The notes under the pieces: generated by a model | Told to the model about the DNA's origin: nothing | Seen by the model: only the letters and a program-made list of their open reading frames with translations | Database searches by the model: none | From: Variovorax terrae | GTDB lineage: Bacteria > Pseudomonadota > Gammaproteobacteria > Burkholderiales > Burkholderiaceae_C | NCBI RefSeq assembly: GCF_022809125.1 | Contig: NZ_JALGBI010000001.1 | Coordinates: 372,001-436,000, forward strand | Direction: 5' to 3' | DNA: 64,000 nucleotides | Shown: piece by piece, positions 7,459-16,900 of the stretch | Layout of the letters: every line of letters starts with the position of its first letter | How positions within the stretch are numbered: the stretch's first letter is position 1 | Position numbers and translations under genes: made by a program

Positions 7459-9296
7459 AACGCCTGCTCATCGCCAACCGCGGCGAGATCGCCCGCCGCG
7501 TGATCCGCACCGCGCACCGCATGGGCATCGAGACGGTCGCGGTCTACTCGGAGCCCGACGCGCAGGCCTTGCACGTGCGCGAGGCCACGCGCGCCCAGGC
7601 GCTGGGCGGCGCGGCCTCGGCCGACTCCTACCTGCGCATCGACAAGCTGCTGGACGCCGCGCGCGCCAGCGGCGCCGACGCGGTTCACCCGGGCTACGGC
7701 TTCCTGAGCGAGAACGCCGACTTCGCCCAGGCCGTGCTCGACGCCGGCCTCACCTGGGTCGGCCCGCCGCCCGCGGCCATCCGCGCCCTGGGCAGCAAGT
7801 CCGGCGCCAAGGCGCTGGCGCAGCAGCATGGCGTGCCCTGCCTGCCGGGCTACTTCGGCGCCGCCCCCTCCGACGAACGCCTGGCCGCCGAGGCCGCGCG
7901 CATCGGCTATCCCGTCATGGTGAAGGCCGTGGCCGGCGGCGGCGGACGCGGCATGCGCCTGGCGGCCGGGCCCGCGCAGCTGGCGGCGGCGCTGCACGGC
8001 GCGCGCAGCGAGGCGCAGTCGGCCTTCGGGTCGGGCGAGTTGCTGCTGGAGCGTGCGCTGCTGGCGCCGCGCCATGTGGAGGTGCAGGTGTTCGCCGACG
8101 CGCTGGGCCATTGCATCCACCTGGGCGAGCGCGACTGCTCGGTGCAGCGGCGGCACCAGAAGCTCATCGAGGAGACACCGAGCCCAGCCGTCGATGCGGA
8201 CTTGCGCGAGCGCATGGGCCGGTGCGCGGTGGCGCTGGCGCAGGCGGCGGGCTATGTGGGCGCGGGCACGGTGGAGTTTTTGCTCGATCAAGGTGAATTC
8301 TTTTTGATGGAGATGAACACCCGGTTGCAGGTCGAGCACCCGGTGACGGAAATGGTCACGGGCCTGGACCTTGTGGAATGGCAACTGCGCATCGCGCGCG
8401 GCGAGCCGCTGCCGCTGGCGCAGGACCAGGTCCGTTTCAGCGGCCATGCGGTCGAGGTGCGGCTGTGCGCGGAAGACGAGAGCTTCACGCCGCATGCCGG
8501 CACGGTGCGGCGCTTCCGCGCGCCGGACGGCGTGCGCTTCGACCACGCGCTGTTCGAGGGGCTGGCGGTGCCGCCGTACTACGACTCCATGCTCGGCAAG
8601 CTCATCGTGCATGCCGCCACGCGCGAGGAGGCGATCGACCGGCTGGCCGGCGCCTTGGACCGCACCGAACTGCTGGGCCTGCCCAGCAACCGCGCCTTGC
8701 TGGCGGCCTGCCTGCGGCATCCGGTGTTTCGCGCGGGGCAGGCGCTGATTCCGTTTCTCACGCAGCACGGTGATGTTCTGCGCGAAGCGCTTCAAAAAAG
8801 AGAGCAAGAAATGACCGTGCGATGCGGACCTTCGGCCATTTTTACTCTGAAAAATGCCTCCGGCGTGCTGCCGTGCCCGTTTGCGCGGCCGCTGCGCCTG
8901 CGCCACCGCGGCGTGCTGCATGACGTGCCGCTGCAGGGCCTGCCCGAGCGCGTGCCGGGGCTGGCGGCGGTCGGGATCGAGCGCGGGCGCTGGCATGCGC
9001 AGCACGAAGGCGTCGATTTCTTCATCGACGACGCCTCGTTCGAGCCCGCCGTTGGCGCGGGCGGCGCGGCGGCCGCACGCGAACTGCGCGCGCCGTTCAA
9101 CGGCAAGGTGATCGCCGTGGCGGCCGAACCCGGCGCGACGGTGCGCAAGGGCGACACGCTGCTGGTGATCGAGTCGATGAAGCTGGAACACAGCCTGGCC
9201 GCAGCCCAGGACGCCACGGTCAAGGCCGTGCTGGTGGCGCCGGGCCAGCAGGCTGCCACCTCGCAGGTGCTGGTGACCTTCGAGGCGGCCGCATGA
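7455..9296 (+). CDS. Acyl-CoA carboxylase biotin carboxylase/BCCP (alpha) subunit
   Basis: A 613-residue alpha subunit. The biotin carboxylase N domain starts MKRLLIANRGEIARRVIR, the ATP-grasp loop is AVAGGGGRGMR and the active-site strand is EMNTRLQVEHPVTE. A C-terminal biotinyl domain carries ESMKLEHS, with biotinyl Lys at about 576. The usual AMKM is SMKL, which still fits the family. It overlaps both neighbours as ATGA. Residues about 445-467, in the linker between the biotin carboxylase and biotinyl domains, are encoded by a repeat element (8787-8855) and read ALQKREQEMT. Confidence 0.93.
   Translation: MKRLLIANRGEIARRVIRTAHRMGIETVAVYSEPDAQALHVREATRAQALGGAASADSYLRIDKLLDAARASGADAVHPGYGFLSENADFAQAVLDAGLTWVGPPPAAIRALGSKSGAKALAQQHGVPCLPGYFGAAPSDERLAAEAARIGYPVMVKAVAGGGGRGMRLAAGPAQLAAALHGARSEAQSAFGSGELLLERALLAPRHVEVQVFADALGHCIHLGERDCSVQRRHQKLIEETPSPAVDADLRERMGRCAVALAQAAGYVGAGTVEFLLDQGEFFLMEMNTRLQVEHPVTEMVTGLDLVEWQLRIARGEPLPLAQDQVRFSGHAVEVRLCAEDESFTPHAGTVRRFRAPDGVRFDHALFEGLAVPPYYDSMLGKLIVHAATREEAIDRLAGALDRTELLGLPSNRALLAACLRHPVFRAGQALIPFLTQHGDVLREALQKREQEMTVRCGPSAIFTLKNASGVLPCPFARPLRLRHRGVLHDVPLQGLPERVPGLAAVGIERGRWHAQHEGVDFFIDDASFEPAVGAGGAAAARELRAPFNGKVIAVAAEPGATVRKGDTLLVIESMKLEHSLAAAQDATVKAVLVAPGQQAATSQVLVTFEAAA
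8787..8855 (-). repeat. Dispersed GTCC/GCTAT element, copy H, inside the biotin carboxylase gene
   Basis: On the minus strand it reads TTTTTCAGAGTAAAAATGGC, CGAAGGTCCGCATCG, CACGGTCATTTCTTGCTC and TTTTTTGAAGC. It is the closest of the genic copies to the family consensus. It adds about 23 in-frame residues in a domain linker. Confidence 0.8.
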
Positions 9297-10447
9297 GCCC
9301 CGAACTGCAGCACGACATCGAGGCCCTGACCGACTCCGTGCGGCGCTTTACGCTGGAGCGCATCGCGCCGCATGTGACGCAGTGGGACGAGGCCGGCGAG
9401 TTCCCGCGCACGCTCTACGCCGAGGCAGCGGCCCTGGGCCTGCTTGGCCTGGGCTATCCGGAGGTGCTGGGCGGCACGCCGGCGCCGTTCGCGTTGCGCA
9501 ACGCGGTCTCGGTTGCGATGAGCCGCTATGGCGGCAGCGGCGGCGTGATGGCCAGCCTGTTCTCGCTCAACATCGGCCTGCCGCCCGTGCTGCGCCATGG
9601 TTCGCCCGAACTGCAGCGCGAGGTCGTGCCGCCGGTGTTGCGCGGCGAGCGCATCGCGGCGCTGGCCATCACCGAGCCCGGCGGCGGCTCGGACGTGGCG
9701 GCGCTGCGCACCACGGCGCGCCGCGACGGCGGCGACTGGGTGATCGACGGCGAAAAGGTCTTCATCACCTCGGGCCTGCGCGCCGACTGGATCACGATGG
9801 CCGTGCGCACCGGAGAGGCGGGAAGCAAAGGCGCGGGCGGCATCTCGATGATCCTCGTGCCCGGCGACGCGGCGGGCCTGTCCCGCACCCGGCTCGACAA
9901 GATGGGCTGGTGGTGCTCCGACACCGCCCACCTGCGCCTGGACGGCGTGCGCGTGCCGGCGCGCCATCTGCTGGGCGAGGAGGGTGGCGGCTTCAGGATC
10001 ATCATGAGCAACTTCAACGGCGAGCGCCTGGGCCTGTCGGCCATGGCGCTGGGCTTCGCCCAGGCCTGCTACGACGAGGCGCTGGACTGGGCGCGCCAGC
10101 GCCGCACTTTCGGCGCGGCGCTGGTGGAGCGCCAGGTGATCCGCCACAAGCTGGTGGACATGCAGATGCGCATCGCCTCCACCCAGGCCTGGCTCGACGC
10201 CGTCACCGCGCGCGCCGACGCGGGCGATGCCTCGCCCGACTGGGTGGCCCAGGTCTGCCTGCTCAAGAACCACGCCACCCAGGCCATGCAGTTCTGCGCC
10301 GACCAGGCCGTGCAGATCCTGGGCGGCATGGGCTTCATGCGCGGCACCCGGAGCGAGCGCATCTACCGCGAGGTCAAGGTCATGATGATCGGCGGCGGCG
10401 CCGAGGAGATCATGAAGGATCTGGCGGCGCGGCAACTGGGCCTGTGA
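9293..10447 (+). CDS. Acyl-CoA dehydrogenase, second of the operon
   Basis: A 384-residue acyl-CoA dehydrogenase. Motifs are ALAITEPGGGSDVAALRT, KVFITSG, and a C-terminal GGMGFMRGTRSERIYREVK followed by IGGGAEEIM. As in the upstream dehydrogenase, the MCAD-type catalytic Glu position is Gly. It starts at ATG 9293, overlapping the stop of the alpha subunit, and ends the operon. Its last 38 bases overlap the 3' end of the convergent sensor kinase gene. Two different dehydrogenases imply two oxidation steps or two substrate lengths in the pathway. Confidence 0.92.
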   Translation: MSPELQHDIEALTDSVRRFTLERIAPHVTQWDEAGEFPRTLYAEAAALGLLGLGYPEVLGGTPAPFALRNAVSVAMSRYGGSGGVMASLFSLNIGLPPVLRHGSPELQREVVPPVLRGERIAALAITEPGGGSDVAALRTTARRDGGDWVIDGEKVFITSGLRADWITMAVRTGEAGSKGAGGISMILVPGDAAGLSRTRLDKMGWWCSDTAHLRLDGVRVPARHLLGEEGGGFRIIMSNFNGERLGLSAMALGFAQACYDEALDWARQRRTFGAALVERQVIRHKLVDMQMRIASTQAWLDAVTARADAGDASPDWVAQVCLLKNHATQAMQFCADQAVQILGGMGFMRGTRSERIYREVKVMMIGGGAEEIMKDLAARQLGL

Positions 10448-11828
10448 GCGCGCCGCGCCGGGGGAGGCTGAAGCCGATCGTGGTCATTCCACCCGCGCAG
10501 GAGGCCGTCACGCTGCCGCCGTGCATGGTGGCCACGGCCTTGACGATGGCCAGGCCCAGGCCGTGGCCATGGTGCTCGCCCTGGGCCTGCCGGGAGGCGT
10601 CGACCCGGTAGAAGCGGTCGAACAGGCGCGGCAGGTGCGCCTCGTCGATGGGCGGCCCCGGGTTGCCGACCGTGACCCAGATCAGGGCCGGCTCCTGCCG
10701 GATGCGGACCGAGAGTTGCGCACCCGCGCCCGAATGCTCGATGGCGTTTTGCAGCAGGTTGGACATGGCGCGGCGGAACAGCGCGGTCTCGATCATCGCC
10801 TCGGCCCCGACATCGCCCTCGATGCGCACGGCCGCGCCCTGCTCGTCCAGCACGAACTCGAAGAACTCGATGGTCTTGCGGACCTCCTGCGCGATGACGG
10901 TGCGCACCAGGCCGGTGGCCACTTCGCCGAGGTCGGCGCGCGCCAGGAACAGCATGTCGTTGATGATCGAACGCACGCGTTCCAGCTCCTCGAGGTTCGA
11001 CTGCAGCACCTCCTGGAACTGCGCCGCCGTGCGCTGGCGCGACAGCGCGACCTGGGTGCCGCCGATCAGGTTGGTCAGCGGCGTGCGCAGTTCGTGGGCG
11101 ACGTCGGCGTTGAAGGCTTCGAGCTGCCGGTAGGCGGCCTCCTGGCGGCTCAGTGCGCCGTTGAAGGCGTTGGCCAGGTCCGACAGCTCGACCGGCAGCG
11201 GCGAGAGCTTGAGGCGCTGCGACAGCGCCTTGGGGCGCAGCGCCTGCGCCTCCTCCGACAGCCGCACCAGGGGCTTCAGGCCGACCCGGGCGATCCAGAA
11301 GCCGATCAGCATGACCAGCAGCACCGTGCTCAGCGACAGCACGGCCAGCGCGGCGAGGAAGGCGTTCAGCGTCTGCATGTAGGGGGCCGAGTCGACGCCG
11401 ATGATCAGGCGCACGGCCGGGCGGTCCTGCAGGGCGGGGATGGAGGCCGACAGGGTATGGATCGGGTGCTGCCGCTGCGGCATCAGGATCGTGCCGAGCC
11501 CGCCCGGCTCGCGGCTCATCTGCTCGATCTCGGCCAGGCCCTGGCCGTACTGGAAGCGCGGGTCGTCGCTCAGCACCCAGAAGCGCACGCTGCCGTCGTC
11601 CGAGGTCAGCGCGTCCATCTTGGCCTGCACGCGGGACCAGCGGTCGACCGTGCCGGTGCGCTCGATCGAGTACTGGAGGTTGTGCAGGTGGGTGTTCAGC
11701 TCGTCGCGTTCATGGCGCGCCAGCTCGCGCTGCAGCACGCCGTACAGCGCAGCGCCGATCAGGGCGAAGGTGGCCAGCGCCGCGACCGCGAACATGAGAA
11801 CCAGCCGCGCGGTGATGGAGTGGCGCAT
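10410..11828 (-). CDS. Heavy-metal-type (CusS-like) sensor histidine kinase
   Basis: A 472-residue kinase with TM helices near residues 10-30 and 155-180, a periplasmic domain between them, and a HAMP region. The H-box is VAHELRTPLTNLIGG (His245), the N-box NLLQNAIEHSG and the G-box HGHGLGLAIVKAVA. The architecture is that of the CusS/CopS family. The gene starts one base into the regulator's stop (TGATG). The C-terminal tail runs into the convergent dehydrogenase gene. It lies downstream of an RND efflux operon, whose expression it presumably controls. Confidence 0.88.
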   Translation of the reverse strand: MRHSITARLVLMFAVAALATFALIGAALYGVLQRELARHERDELNTHLHNLQYSIERTGTVDRWSRVQAKMDALTSDDGSVRFWVLSDDPRFQYGQGLAEIEQMSREPGGLGTILMPQRQHPIHTLSASIPALQDRPAVRLIIGVDSAPYMQTLNAFLAALAVLSLSTVLLVMLIGFWIARVGLKPLVRLSEEAQALRPKALSQRLKLSPLPVELSDLANAFNGALSRQEAAYRQLEAFNADVAHELRTPLTNLIGGTQVALSRQRTAAQFQEVLQSNLEELERVRSIINDMLFLARADLGEVATGLVRTVIAQEVRKTIEFFEFVLDEQGAAVRIEGDVGAEAMIETALFRRAMSNLLQNAIEHSGAGAQLSVRIRQEPALIWVTVGNPGPPIDEAHLPRLFDRFYRVDASRQAQGEHHGHGLGLAIVKAVATMHGGSVTASCAGGMTTIGFSLPRRGALTGPVAAPPDPS

Positions 11829-12511
11829 CAGCCTGGTTCTTCCTCGCGCAGCTCCAGCACGTAGCCCATGCCGCGGATGGTGTGCAGCAGCTTGGGGCTG
11901 AACGGCGCGTCGATCTTGGCCCGCAGCCGCTTGATGGCGACCTCGACCACGTTGGTGTTGCTGTCGAAGTTCATGTCCCAGACCAGCTCGGCGATCGCGG
12001 TCTTGGACAGGATCTCGCCCTGGCGCCGCGCCAGCACGGCAAGCAGGGAGAACTCCTTGGCGGTCAGGTTGATGCGCACATGGCCGCGCGAGGCCTTGCG
12101 GGCGATCAGGTCGATCTGCAGGTCGGCGATCCGCAGCTGCGCGGGCTCCTGGGCGCGGCCGCGCCGCGTCAGGGCCTGCAGCCGGGCCAGCAGCTCCAGG
12201 AACGAAAACGGCTTGGCGAGGTAGTCGTCGGCCCCGTCGTGCAGGCCCTTGATGCGGTCTTCCACGTCGTCGCGCGCGGTCAGCATGATGACCGGCGTCT
12301 GCTTGAGCGTGCGCAGGGTGCGCAGCACCGAGAAGCCGTCGAGGCCGGGCAGCATCACGTCGAGCACGATGACGTCATAGTCGTGTTCCAGCGCGAGATG
12401 CTGGCCGTCGATGCCGTTGTGCGCCAGGTCCACGACGCAGCCCTGCTCGCCCAGGCCCTTTTGCAGGTAGTCGGCGGTTTTGAGCTCGTCTTCGACGATC
12501 AGTATTTTCAT
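11828..12511 (-). CDS. CusR-like OmpR-family response regulator
   Basis: A 227-residue regulator starting [16 protein letters not shown], characteristic of heavy-metal response regulators (CusR/CopR/PcoR). The receiver Asp is in [13 protein letters not shown], then [17 protein letters not shown], and the winged helix ends [16 protein letters not shown] 12511 is chosen over upstream in-frame codons because the family begins here. The gene follows the RND pump gene by 33 bases and overlaps the kinase gene. Its likely target is the perfect inverted repeat at 18520-18537 ahead of the efflux operon. Confidence 0.9.
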   Translation of the reverse strand: MKILIVEDELKTADYLQKGLGEQGCVVDLAHNGIDGQHLALEHDYDVIVLDVMLPGLDGFSVLRTLRTLKQTPVIMLTARDDVEDRIKGLHDGADDYLAKPFSFLELLARLQALTRRGRAQEPAQLRIADLQIDLIARKASRGHVRINLTAKEFSLLAVLARRQGEILSKTAIAELVWDMNFDSNTNVVEVAIKRLRAKIDAPFSPKLLHTIRGMGYVLELREEEPG

Positions 12512-12544
12512 GGGCGATGCCGTCCGCGACTCGAACATCCTGGG

Positions 12545-15500
12545 TCAGGCCGTCACCGGCGGCTCCGGCTCGCCGGCAGGTCCCGCCTTGCGGGCCAGCC
12601 GCGCCTGCTTGCGGCGCAGGTACCAGTAGTGGGCCCGGTCCAGGTACAGGTAGATCACCGGCGTCGTGAACAGGGTCAGCGCCTGCGACAGGACCAGCCC
12701 GCCGACCATAGCATAGCCCAGTGGGCGCCGCAATTCGGAGCCGGCGCCATGGCCCAGCATCAGGGGCAGGCCGCTGAGCAGCGCGCACATGGTGGTCATC
12801 ATGATGGGCCGAAAGCGCAGCAGGCAGGCCTGGTAGATGGCCTCCTGCGGCGCCAGACCCTGCTCGCGCTCGGCCGTGAGCGCGAAGTCGATCATCATGA
12901 TGCCGTTCTTCTTGACGATGCCGATCAGCAGGATGATGCCGATCAGCGCGATCACGCTCAGGTCGTAGCCTCCCGCCATCAGGATCAGCAGCGCCCCGAC
13001 GCCGGCGGACGGCAGGGTCGACAGGATCGTCAGGGGATGGATGTAGCTCTCGTACAGCAGGCCCAGCACGATGTAGACCGCGATCAGCGCCGCCGCGATC
13101 AGGTAGGGCTGCGTGGCGAGCGAATCGCCGAAAGCCTTGGCGGTGCCCTGGAACGAGCCGGTGAGCGCCTGCGGCAGGCCCATGGCGGCCTGGGCCTTCT
13201 GGATCGCCTTGACCGCATCGCCGAGCGCCACGCCGGGCGCCAGGTTGAACGACAGCGTCACGGCCGGGAACTGGCTCTGGTGGCTGATCGACAGGTAGGC
13301 CGTCTTGTTGGTGTCGACCTTCACGAAGGTCGACAGCGGGATCTGCTGCCCGGTGAGGGGCGAGGTGACGTACAGCTTGTTGAACAGGGTCGGGTCCTGC
13401 TGCATCTGCGGCGTGACTTCCAGCACCACGTGGTAGCTGTTGATCTGCGTGAAGTACTGCGCCACCTGGCGCTGGCCGATGGCGTCGTAGAGCGTTGCGT
13501 CGATGGCGGCCGGCGAGATGCCGAAGGTCGAGGCGCGGTCGCGGTCGATGGTCAGCGACGCGGTGGCCGCGGCGTTCTGCAGGTCGGAGGCGACGTCGAC
13601 GAGCTGCGGCAGCTGCCGCAGGCGTTCCAGCAGCCGGGGCGCCCAGACGTTCAGCTCGTCGAGGTTGGCGTCGGTGATGGTGTACTGGTACTGCGTGCGC
13701 GACAGGCGGCCGCCGACGTTGATGTCCTGCCCGGCCTGCATCAGCAGCGACACCCCTTCGACCCTGGCGAGCTGCGGGCGCAGCCGCGCGATGATCTGGT
13801 CGGCGCTGAGGGTGCGGCCCTCGTCCTTCGGTTTGAGGCTGATGAAGAAGTTGCCGGTGTTGAAGGTCGACGAGTTCCCGAACATGGCTAGGCCGGTGAC
13901 GTCGGGGTCCTGGCGCACCACGTCGGCGAGCTGGGTCATGCGCTGGTTCATCGACTCGAACGACGAGTCCTGCGCGGACTCGGCCGAGCCGAAGATGAAG
14001 CCGGTGTCCTGCTGCGGGAAGAATCCCTTGGGAATGAAGACGAACAGGGCGACGGTGGCCGCCAGCGTGGCGATGAACACGCACAGCGTGATGAACTGGT
14101 GGCGCAGCACCAGATGCAGGCCGCGCTTGTAGCCGTTGAGCATCGCATCGAAGCCGTGCTCGAACCACTGGTAGAGCCGCCCATGCGATCGCCCGTGCTC
14201 GTTCTTCAGGAAGCGCGAGCACAGCATCGGCGTCAGGGTCAGCGAGATGGCGACCGAGACCGTGATCGCCAGCGTCACCGTGATCGCGAACTCGCGGAAC
14301 AGCCGGCCCACGATGCCGCCCATCAGCAGCAGCGGAATGAACACCGCCACCAGCGACACCGAGATAGAGACGATGGTGAAGCTGATTTCCGCCGCGCCCT
14401 TGAGGGCCGCCTCCATCGGCGACAGGCCTTGCTCGACGTGGCGGTAGATGTTCTCCAGCATCACGATCGCGTCGTCCACGACGAAGCCGACCGAGATGGT
14501 GAGCGCCATCAGCGAGAGGTTGTCGAGGCTGAAGCCCGCGAGGTACATCACGGCCGCGGTGCCCGTCAGCGCCAGCGGCACGGTGATGCTCGGGATCAGC
14601 GTGGCCGCCACGTTGCGCAGGAACAGGAAGATGACCATCACCACCAGCGCGATCGTCAGCAGCAGCGTGAACTCGACGTCCAGCACCGAGGCGCGGATGG
14701 TCTGAGTGCGGTCCACCAGGATGTTCACGTCCACCGTGGGCGGAATGGAGGCCTGCAGCTGGGGCAGTGCGGCCTTGATGCGGTCCACGGTCTCGATCAC
14801 GTTGGCGCCGGGCTGCTTGAAGATCACCAGCACGATGGAGCGGCCGTTGCCGACGGTGCTGTTTGCCGGCGCGGCAGCGCCGCCATAGGCCCAGGCGGCC
14901 ACCTTGGTGTTCTCCGCCGCATCCACCGCGACACCGAGGTCGCGCACGCGAACCGGCGCGCCGTTGCGGTAGGCCAGCACCACGTCGTTCCAGGGCGCGG
15001 CGCTCAGCAACTGGTCGTTGGTGTAGACGGTGAAGCTCTGCCGCTGGCCGTCCAGCGTGCCCTTGGGCTGGTTCACGGTGGTGCTGGCGATGACGCCGCG
15101 AATGTCCTCCAGGCTCATGCCCAGCGCGGCCAGCCGGGCGGGATCGACCTGGATGCGCACCGACGGCTTCTGCACCCCGCCGATGCTGACCAGGCCGACT
15201 CCCGAGATCTGCGAGATCTGCTGCGCCAGGATGTTGTCGGCATAGTCGTTGACCTCGATCAGCGGCAGCGTCCTGGATTGCACCGTGAGCAGCATGATGG
15301 GCGAATCGGCCGGATTGACCTTACGGAAGGTCGGCGGGCTCGGCAGGTTGGCCGGCAGCTGGCCGGTGGCGGCGACGATGGCCGCCTGGACGTCGAGCGC
15401 CGCGGCGTCGATCGAGCGGTTCAGGTCGAACTGGAGGGTGATCTGCGAGGAGCCGATGCCGCTGGTCGAGGTCATCTGGCTCAGGCCGGCGATCAGCGAG

Positions 15501-15712
15501 AACTGCCGCTCCAGCGGCTGCGCAACGTTCGAGGCCATGGTCTCCGGGCTGGCCCCGGGCAGATTGGCCGAGACCTGGATGGTCGGGAAATCGACCTGGG
15601 GCAGCGGGGCCACCGGCAGCAGCGGAAACACCGCCACGCCCACGAGCAGCAGGGCCAGCGCCAGCAGCGTGGTGCCGATGGGCCGCCGGATGAAGGTGGC
15701 GGAGATGCTCAA
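12545..15712 (-). CDS. RND efflux pump permease, MdtB/MuxB-like
   Basis: A protein of about 1055 residues of the HAE (multidrug) RND class: FIRRPIGTTLLALALLLVG at the first TM helix, large periplasmic loops, and the proton-relay pair in GFVVDDAIVMLENI. The twin Asp marks a drug or biliary-salt pump rather than a metal (HME) pump. The start is TTG at 15712, overlapping the adaptor's stop as TTGA; any longer reading is the adaptor gene in another frame. E. coli MdtB and MdtC are two pumps, while only one is present here. Operon order is outer-membrane factor, adaptor, pump, regulator, sensor. Confidence 0.93.
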   Translation of the reverse strand: MSISATFIRRPIGTTLLALALLLVGVAVFPLLPVAPLPQVDFPTIQVSANLPGASPETMASNVAQPLERQFSLIAGLSQMTSTSGIGSSQITLQFDLNRSIDAAALDVQAAIVAATGQLPANLPSPPTFRKVNPADSPIMLLTVQSRTLPLIEVNDYADNILAQQISQISGVGLVSIGGVQKPSVRIQVDPARLAALGMSLEDIRGVIASTTVNQPKGTLDGQRQSFTVYTNDQLLSAAPWNDVVLAYRNGAPVRVRDLGVAVDAAENTKVAAWAYGGAAAPANSTVGNGRSIVLVIFKQPGANVIETVDRIKAALPQLQASIPPTVDVNILVDRTQTIRASVLDVEFTLLLTIALVVMVIFLFLRNVAATLIPSITVPLALTGTAAVMYLAGFSLDNLSLMALTISVGFVVDDAIVMLENIYRHVEQGLSPMEAALKGAAEISFTIVSISVSLVAVFIPLLLMGGIVGRLFREFAITVTLAITVSVAISLTLTPMLCSRFLKNEHGRSHGRLYQWFEHGFDAMLNGYKRGLHLVLRHQFITLCVFIATLAATVALFVFIPKGFFPQQDTGFIFGSAESAQDSSFESMNQRMTQLADVVRQDPDVTGLAMFGNSSTFNTGNFFISLKPKDEGRTLSADQIIARLRPQLARVEGVSLLMQAGQDINVGGRLSRTQYQYTITDANLDELNVWAPRLLERLRQLPQLVDVASDLQNAAATASLTIDRDRASTFGISPAAIDATLYDAIGQRQVAQYFTQINSYHVVLEVTPQMQQDPTLFNKLYVTSPLTGQQIPLSTFVKVDTNKTAYLSISHQSQFPAVTLSFNLAPGVALGDAVKAIQKAQAAMGLPQALTGSFQGTAKAFGDSLATQPYLIAAALIAVYIVLGLLYESYIHPLTILSTLPSAGVGALLILMAGGYDLSVIALIGIILLIGIVKKNGIMMIDFALTAEREQGLAPQEAIYQACLLRFRPIMMTTMCALLSGLPLMLGHGAGSELRRPLGYAMVGGLVLSQALTLFTTPVIYLYLDRAHYWYLRRKQARLARKAGPAGEPEPPVTA

Positions 15713-16896
15713 TTGCCGGCTCCCGATGCCGCGGCGCCGGCCGTTTTCAAGGTGCCGGCTGCCACTTCCACGACGCACACGCCGGGCTTGAGCTTGTACT
15801 GCCCGTCCACCACCACATGCTGGCCGGCGCTCAGCCCCTTGTCGATGATCGCCAGGCCGTCCTGGATCCGCGCCACCTGGACGGGCAGGCTCTGCGCCGT
15901 GCCGTCGGCATTGGCGACATAGACATAGAGGCCGCCCTGGCTGCGCTGGACCGCGGCGGCGGGCACGGTGAGCGCCTGGCTGCGGGTGCCCAGCACCAGG
16001 CGCGCGTTCACGAACTGGCCGGGCCACAGCGTGTGCGACGGGTTCGGGAAGCTGCCCTTGAGCTGCACCGTGCCGGTGGTCGGGTCGATCTGGTTGTTCA
16101 GCAGGATCAGCTTGCCCTGGCCCAGCAGCTCGCGGCCTTCGCGCGGATAGGCCTCCACCGCCAGCGGCTGCGGGCTCGCGCGCAGCGCCCGGTTGATCTC
16201 CTGGAAGGCGCCTTCGGGCAGGGTGAACACGACCGCGATCGGATCGATCTGGTTGATCACGACCAGGCCGTTGGCATCGGCAGCGTGCACGATGTTGCCC
16301 GGGTCCACCAGGCGCGCGCCGACCCGGCCGCTGATCGGCGCGGCGATGGTGGTGAAGTCGAGCTGCACCTGCGCATAGTTGATCTGCGCCTCGTCGGTCT
16401 TGACCGCGGCATCGAGCTGCGCCACCAGCGCCTTCTGGGTGTCGAGCTGCTGCTGGGTGGCCGCATCCTGCGTGATCAGGGTGGTGTAGCGCTGCAGGTC
16501 CGTTCTGGCGTTGGCGAGCTGCGCCTGGTCCTTGAGCTTCTGGGCCTGCGCCTGCTGCAGCTGCGCCTGCAGCGTGCGCGGGTCGATGCGCGCCAGCATC
16601 TGGCCGGCCTTCACGTCCTGGCCCTCGGTGAACCCGACCCGCTCGAGCTGGCCGTCGATGCGCGCCTTGACCGTCACGCTGGCCATGGCGGTGACGTTGC
16701 CGATGCCGGCCAGGTAGATCGGCACGTCCTGCTGCTGGACCGGCGCCGTGGTGACCTGTACCGGCGGCGGCGGCGCGGCCGGCGGCTTGGAGGAGAACGC
16801 CGTGTGGCGCAGGGCCAGCGCGGTGCCGGCGAGGACCACCACCAGCGCGGCGGCGGTCAGCAGCGTGGGATGGCGTTGGGACAGCGCAGAAGTCAT
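15709..16896 (-). CDS. RND periplasmic adaptor (membrane fusion protein), MdtA-like
   Basis: A 395-residue adaptor. An N-terminal TM/signal anchor (about residues 12-30) is followed by a proline-rich stretch, the lipoyl half-motif TVKARIDGQLERVGFTEGQ, a coiled-coil hairpin rich in Gln/Ala (about 100-165), then TTIAAPISGRVGARLVDPG and a beta-barrel/MP domain with LWPGQFVNARLVLG. ATG 16896 is chosen since the upstream extension is proline/arginine-rich shadow sequence. It links the inner-membrane pump to the outer-membrane factor and lies 4 bases after that gene. Confidence 0.92.
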   Translation of the reverse strand: MTSALSQRHPTLLTAAALVVVLAGTALALRHTAFSSKPPAAPPPPVQVTTAPVQQQDVPIYLAGIGNVTAMASVTVKARIDGQLERVGFTEGQDVKAGQMLARIDPRTLQAQLQQAQAQKLKDQAQLANARTDLQRYTTLITQDAATQQQLDTQKALVAQLDAAVKTDEAQINYAQVQLDFTTIAAPISGRVGARLVDPGNIVHAADANGLVVINQIDPIAVVFTLPEGAFQEINRALRASPQPLAVEAYPREGRELLGQGKLILLNNQIDPTTGTVQLKGSFPNPSHTLWPGQFVNARLVLGTRSQALTVPAAAVQRSQGGLYVYVANADGTAQSLPVQVARIQDGLAIIDKGLSAGQHVVVDGQYKLKPGVCVVEVAAGTLKTAGAAASGAGN

Positions 16897-16900
16897 GGCA

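Noticed and set aside
4623..9296. Leucine-pathway methylcrotonyl-CoA carboxylase (liu) assignment for the carboxylase
   Set aside because: Partner genes of the leucine pathway are missing and SDR/dehydrogenase context differs. It remains possible but is not preferred.
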